Source: Gimesia algae (lineage in GTDB: Bacteria > Planctomycetota > Planctomycetia > Planctomycetales > Planctomycetaceae). From it: DNA of 64,000 nucleotides. Where the stretch lies: the NCBI RefSeq assembly GCF_007746795.1, contig NZ_CP036343.1, positions 5,803,357 to 5,867,356 of the forward strand, in the 5' to 3' direction. The notes beneath the pieces are model-generated. The model was not told the DNA's origin and did not search any database. It saw only the letters and a list, made by a program, of their open reading frames with translations. Position numbers and translations under genes: made by a program. Every line of letters starts with the position of its first letter. Position 1 is the stretch's first letter. Shown in pieces: positions 62,941 to 64,000 of the stretch.

Positions 62941-64000
62941 TTAGAATAAGCCCTGACCCGCACCGCCGATTCTCTGGGGCATCTTGAGATTTTCCAGGTA
63001 AGGTAATTTGATTTCCCAGAGATTTTTCTCGTCTTGAGATGCTGTAAAGACAAGGCGCTTTGATAATTCGATCCCGTCTGCATACCGTGGTGCTTCATTC
63101 ACGTTCATCAGATCAACCTGGGTTAAATGAATGGGGGCATTTCGAAAGGGGAGCATAAGAAAAGTATGAGCTTCGATTGTGCCAAACCCCTCTGTTCCTC
63201 CCATCATTGCACGATATTTCAGACTATAACTACCGACGTTAGATCTACTGTTGTTTAAAATGTTATAGTTTTGCTTTTCATTCAATTCCGTCAGCCTCTG
63301 TAAATCGTTTTTCTGAACCAGAACCAGATCAGGCAAAACATGTTTTCCCTGACTCATCTTTACCGAGGTGGTTTCGCCCAGATGCTGCATATTAATGTCT
63401 TTGTATTCTCCGTCTTTAGCTAAAGGACAAGCTGTAATTAAATTCTGATTATTGATGAGATAGACACCAGTGGAATCTTCAGTCGGATCCTGTTGGTAAA
63501 TCCAGTTTTTATCTTGAATGAGTCTACTGCTCTCCACCTGCTGCTTCCGGCCTGAGGCATGACGCAAGTCACATAACAGAACCCAGTCTTCTGCGTTGAA
63601 TTCGCCAGGCCATTTCACTTGAAACTGGACGGGAACTTGTGCCGGCACCGCAGCTGGGCAAATGATTTCCTGTGAATAATTCCGTCCTGGGATGACCGAG
63701 ACATGCTGATGAAAAGACTCACCCCAGGGAGCATTCAAATTCAGTTGATATTTCCCCCAGGGTAGTTTCCCAAAATCGAGTTGCCCCTCTGCATTACTGG
63801 CGGCTTCCAACGTGAAAGTCTCTGAAGGAGTTCCGTCTTTTATCAGTGTGCCCGTAAAACCGACTGCAGGTATTTTGTCTTTGTTGTCTTGAACGAGCTG
63901 GAAGGAGATCTGATTCATTCCCTCAACTGTAGCACTGGCGGCAGCCTGTTGTTCCTCTCTCAATTCCTTCAGTTGATCCAGGATCTGCTGTTCTCTACCA
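62941..64000 (-). CDS. HAAS-type paralogue 3, C-terminal part (runs off window)
   Basis: The frame is open to the window edge, so the N-terminal HAAS domain and helix lie outside. The visible ~353 residues match the other two paralogues: a coiled linker (QQILDQLKELREEQQAAAS), the beta domain (AASNAEGQLDFGKLPWGKYQ; LNLNAPWGESFHQ), the GRNYSQEIICPAAVP motif and the end LWEIKLPYLE. It ends 44 bases before paralogue 2, repeating the spacing between 2 and 1. Confidence 0.85.
   Translation of the reverse strand, partial: GREQQILDQLKELREEQQAAASATVEGMNQISFQLVQDNKDKIPAVGFTGTLIKDGTPSETFTLEAASNAEGQLDFGKLPWGKYQLNLNAPWGESFHQHVSVIPGRNYSQEIICPAAVPAQVPVQFQVKWPGEFNAEDWVLLCDLRHASGRKQQVESSRLIQDKNWIYQQDPTEDSTGVYLINNQNLITACPLAKDGEYKDINMQHLGETTSVKMSQGKHVLPDLVLVQKNDLQRLTELNEKQNYNILNNSRSNVGSYSLKYRAMMGGTEGFGTIEAHTFLMLPFRNAPIHLTQVDLMNVNEAPRYADGIELSKRLVFTASQDEKNLWEIKLPYLENLKMPQRIGGAGQGLF

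Overview
The window looks like chromosomal DNA of a planctomycete, most likely Gimesia or a close relative of the Planctomycetaceae. The evidence is family content rather than a marker gene: a DUF1559 pseudopilin with an H-X9-DG tail, giant planctomycete-type multihaem cytochrome/beta-propeller proteins, HAAS-domain membrane proteins, a DUF1080 protein, a BlaI/M56 pair, kinases fused to sensor domains and a GTP cyclohydrolase FolE2. Base composition is close to 50% GC by eye. No rRNA, tRNA, CRISPR array or complete insertion sequence was recognised.

Layout. 1-4.0 kb: a Ser/Thr kinase cut by the window edge, a NagA-type deacetylase and a radical SAM protein. 4.0-13.6 kb: an accessory region of orphan small genes, broken transposases (IS4, IS3 and IS110 types), gene fragments, a 20-bp tandem array and several palindromic repeat families, ending at a cold-shock gene with a clean terminator. 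13.6-21 kb: signalling genes, namely BlaI-M56 with a double operator, an ECF sigma factor with a membrane partner, and a sensor kinase followed by DUF6547-like and SUKH-type genes. 21-29.4 kb: a small membrane protein, xylose isomerase, a lipoprotein, HemP, a DUF1559 protein, MurJ and HolA. 29.6-39.8 kb: a phosphohexomutase homologue with a damaged active site, HemW, a zinc-ribbon membrane protein, a three-haem glucose/sorbosone dehydrogenase-like protein, PriA and NadD.

40.1-46.0 kb is a same-strand run: iron alcohol dehydrogenase, PQQ-type propeller, a HemN-like radical SAM protein, a chorismate-lyase-fold protein and an FAD-dependent halogenase-like protein with the WxWxIP motif. This is the best candidate for an undescribed pathway, possibly a halogenated hydroxybenzoate product. 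46-55.8 kb: DUF1080, FolE2, a TPR lipoprotein, a Cys/Gly-rich secreted protein, PolX, a Ycf46-like AAA ATPase and a small secreted protein. 55.8-64 kb: a five-haem 1408-residue protein that converges on, and overlaps, a tandem set of at least three HAAS paralogues, the last running off the window.

Most genes between 21 and 60 kb are ordinary housekeeping or planctomycete-typical genes. The unusual material is the repeat- and fragment-rich accessory region, a 95-bp element found upstream of two unrelated genes, the damaged phosphohexomutase, and the chorismate-lyase/halogenase pair.
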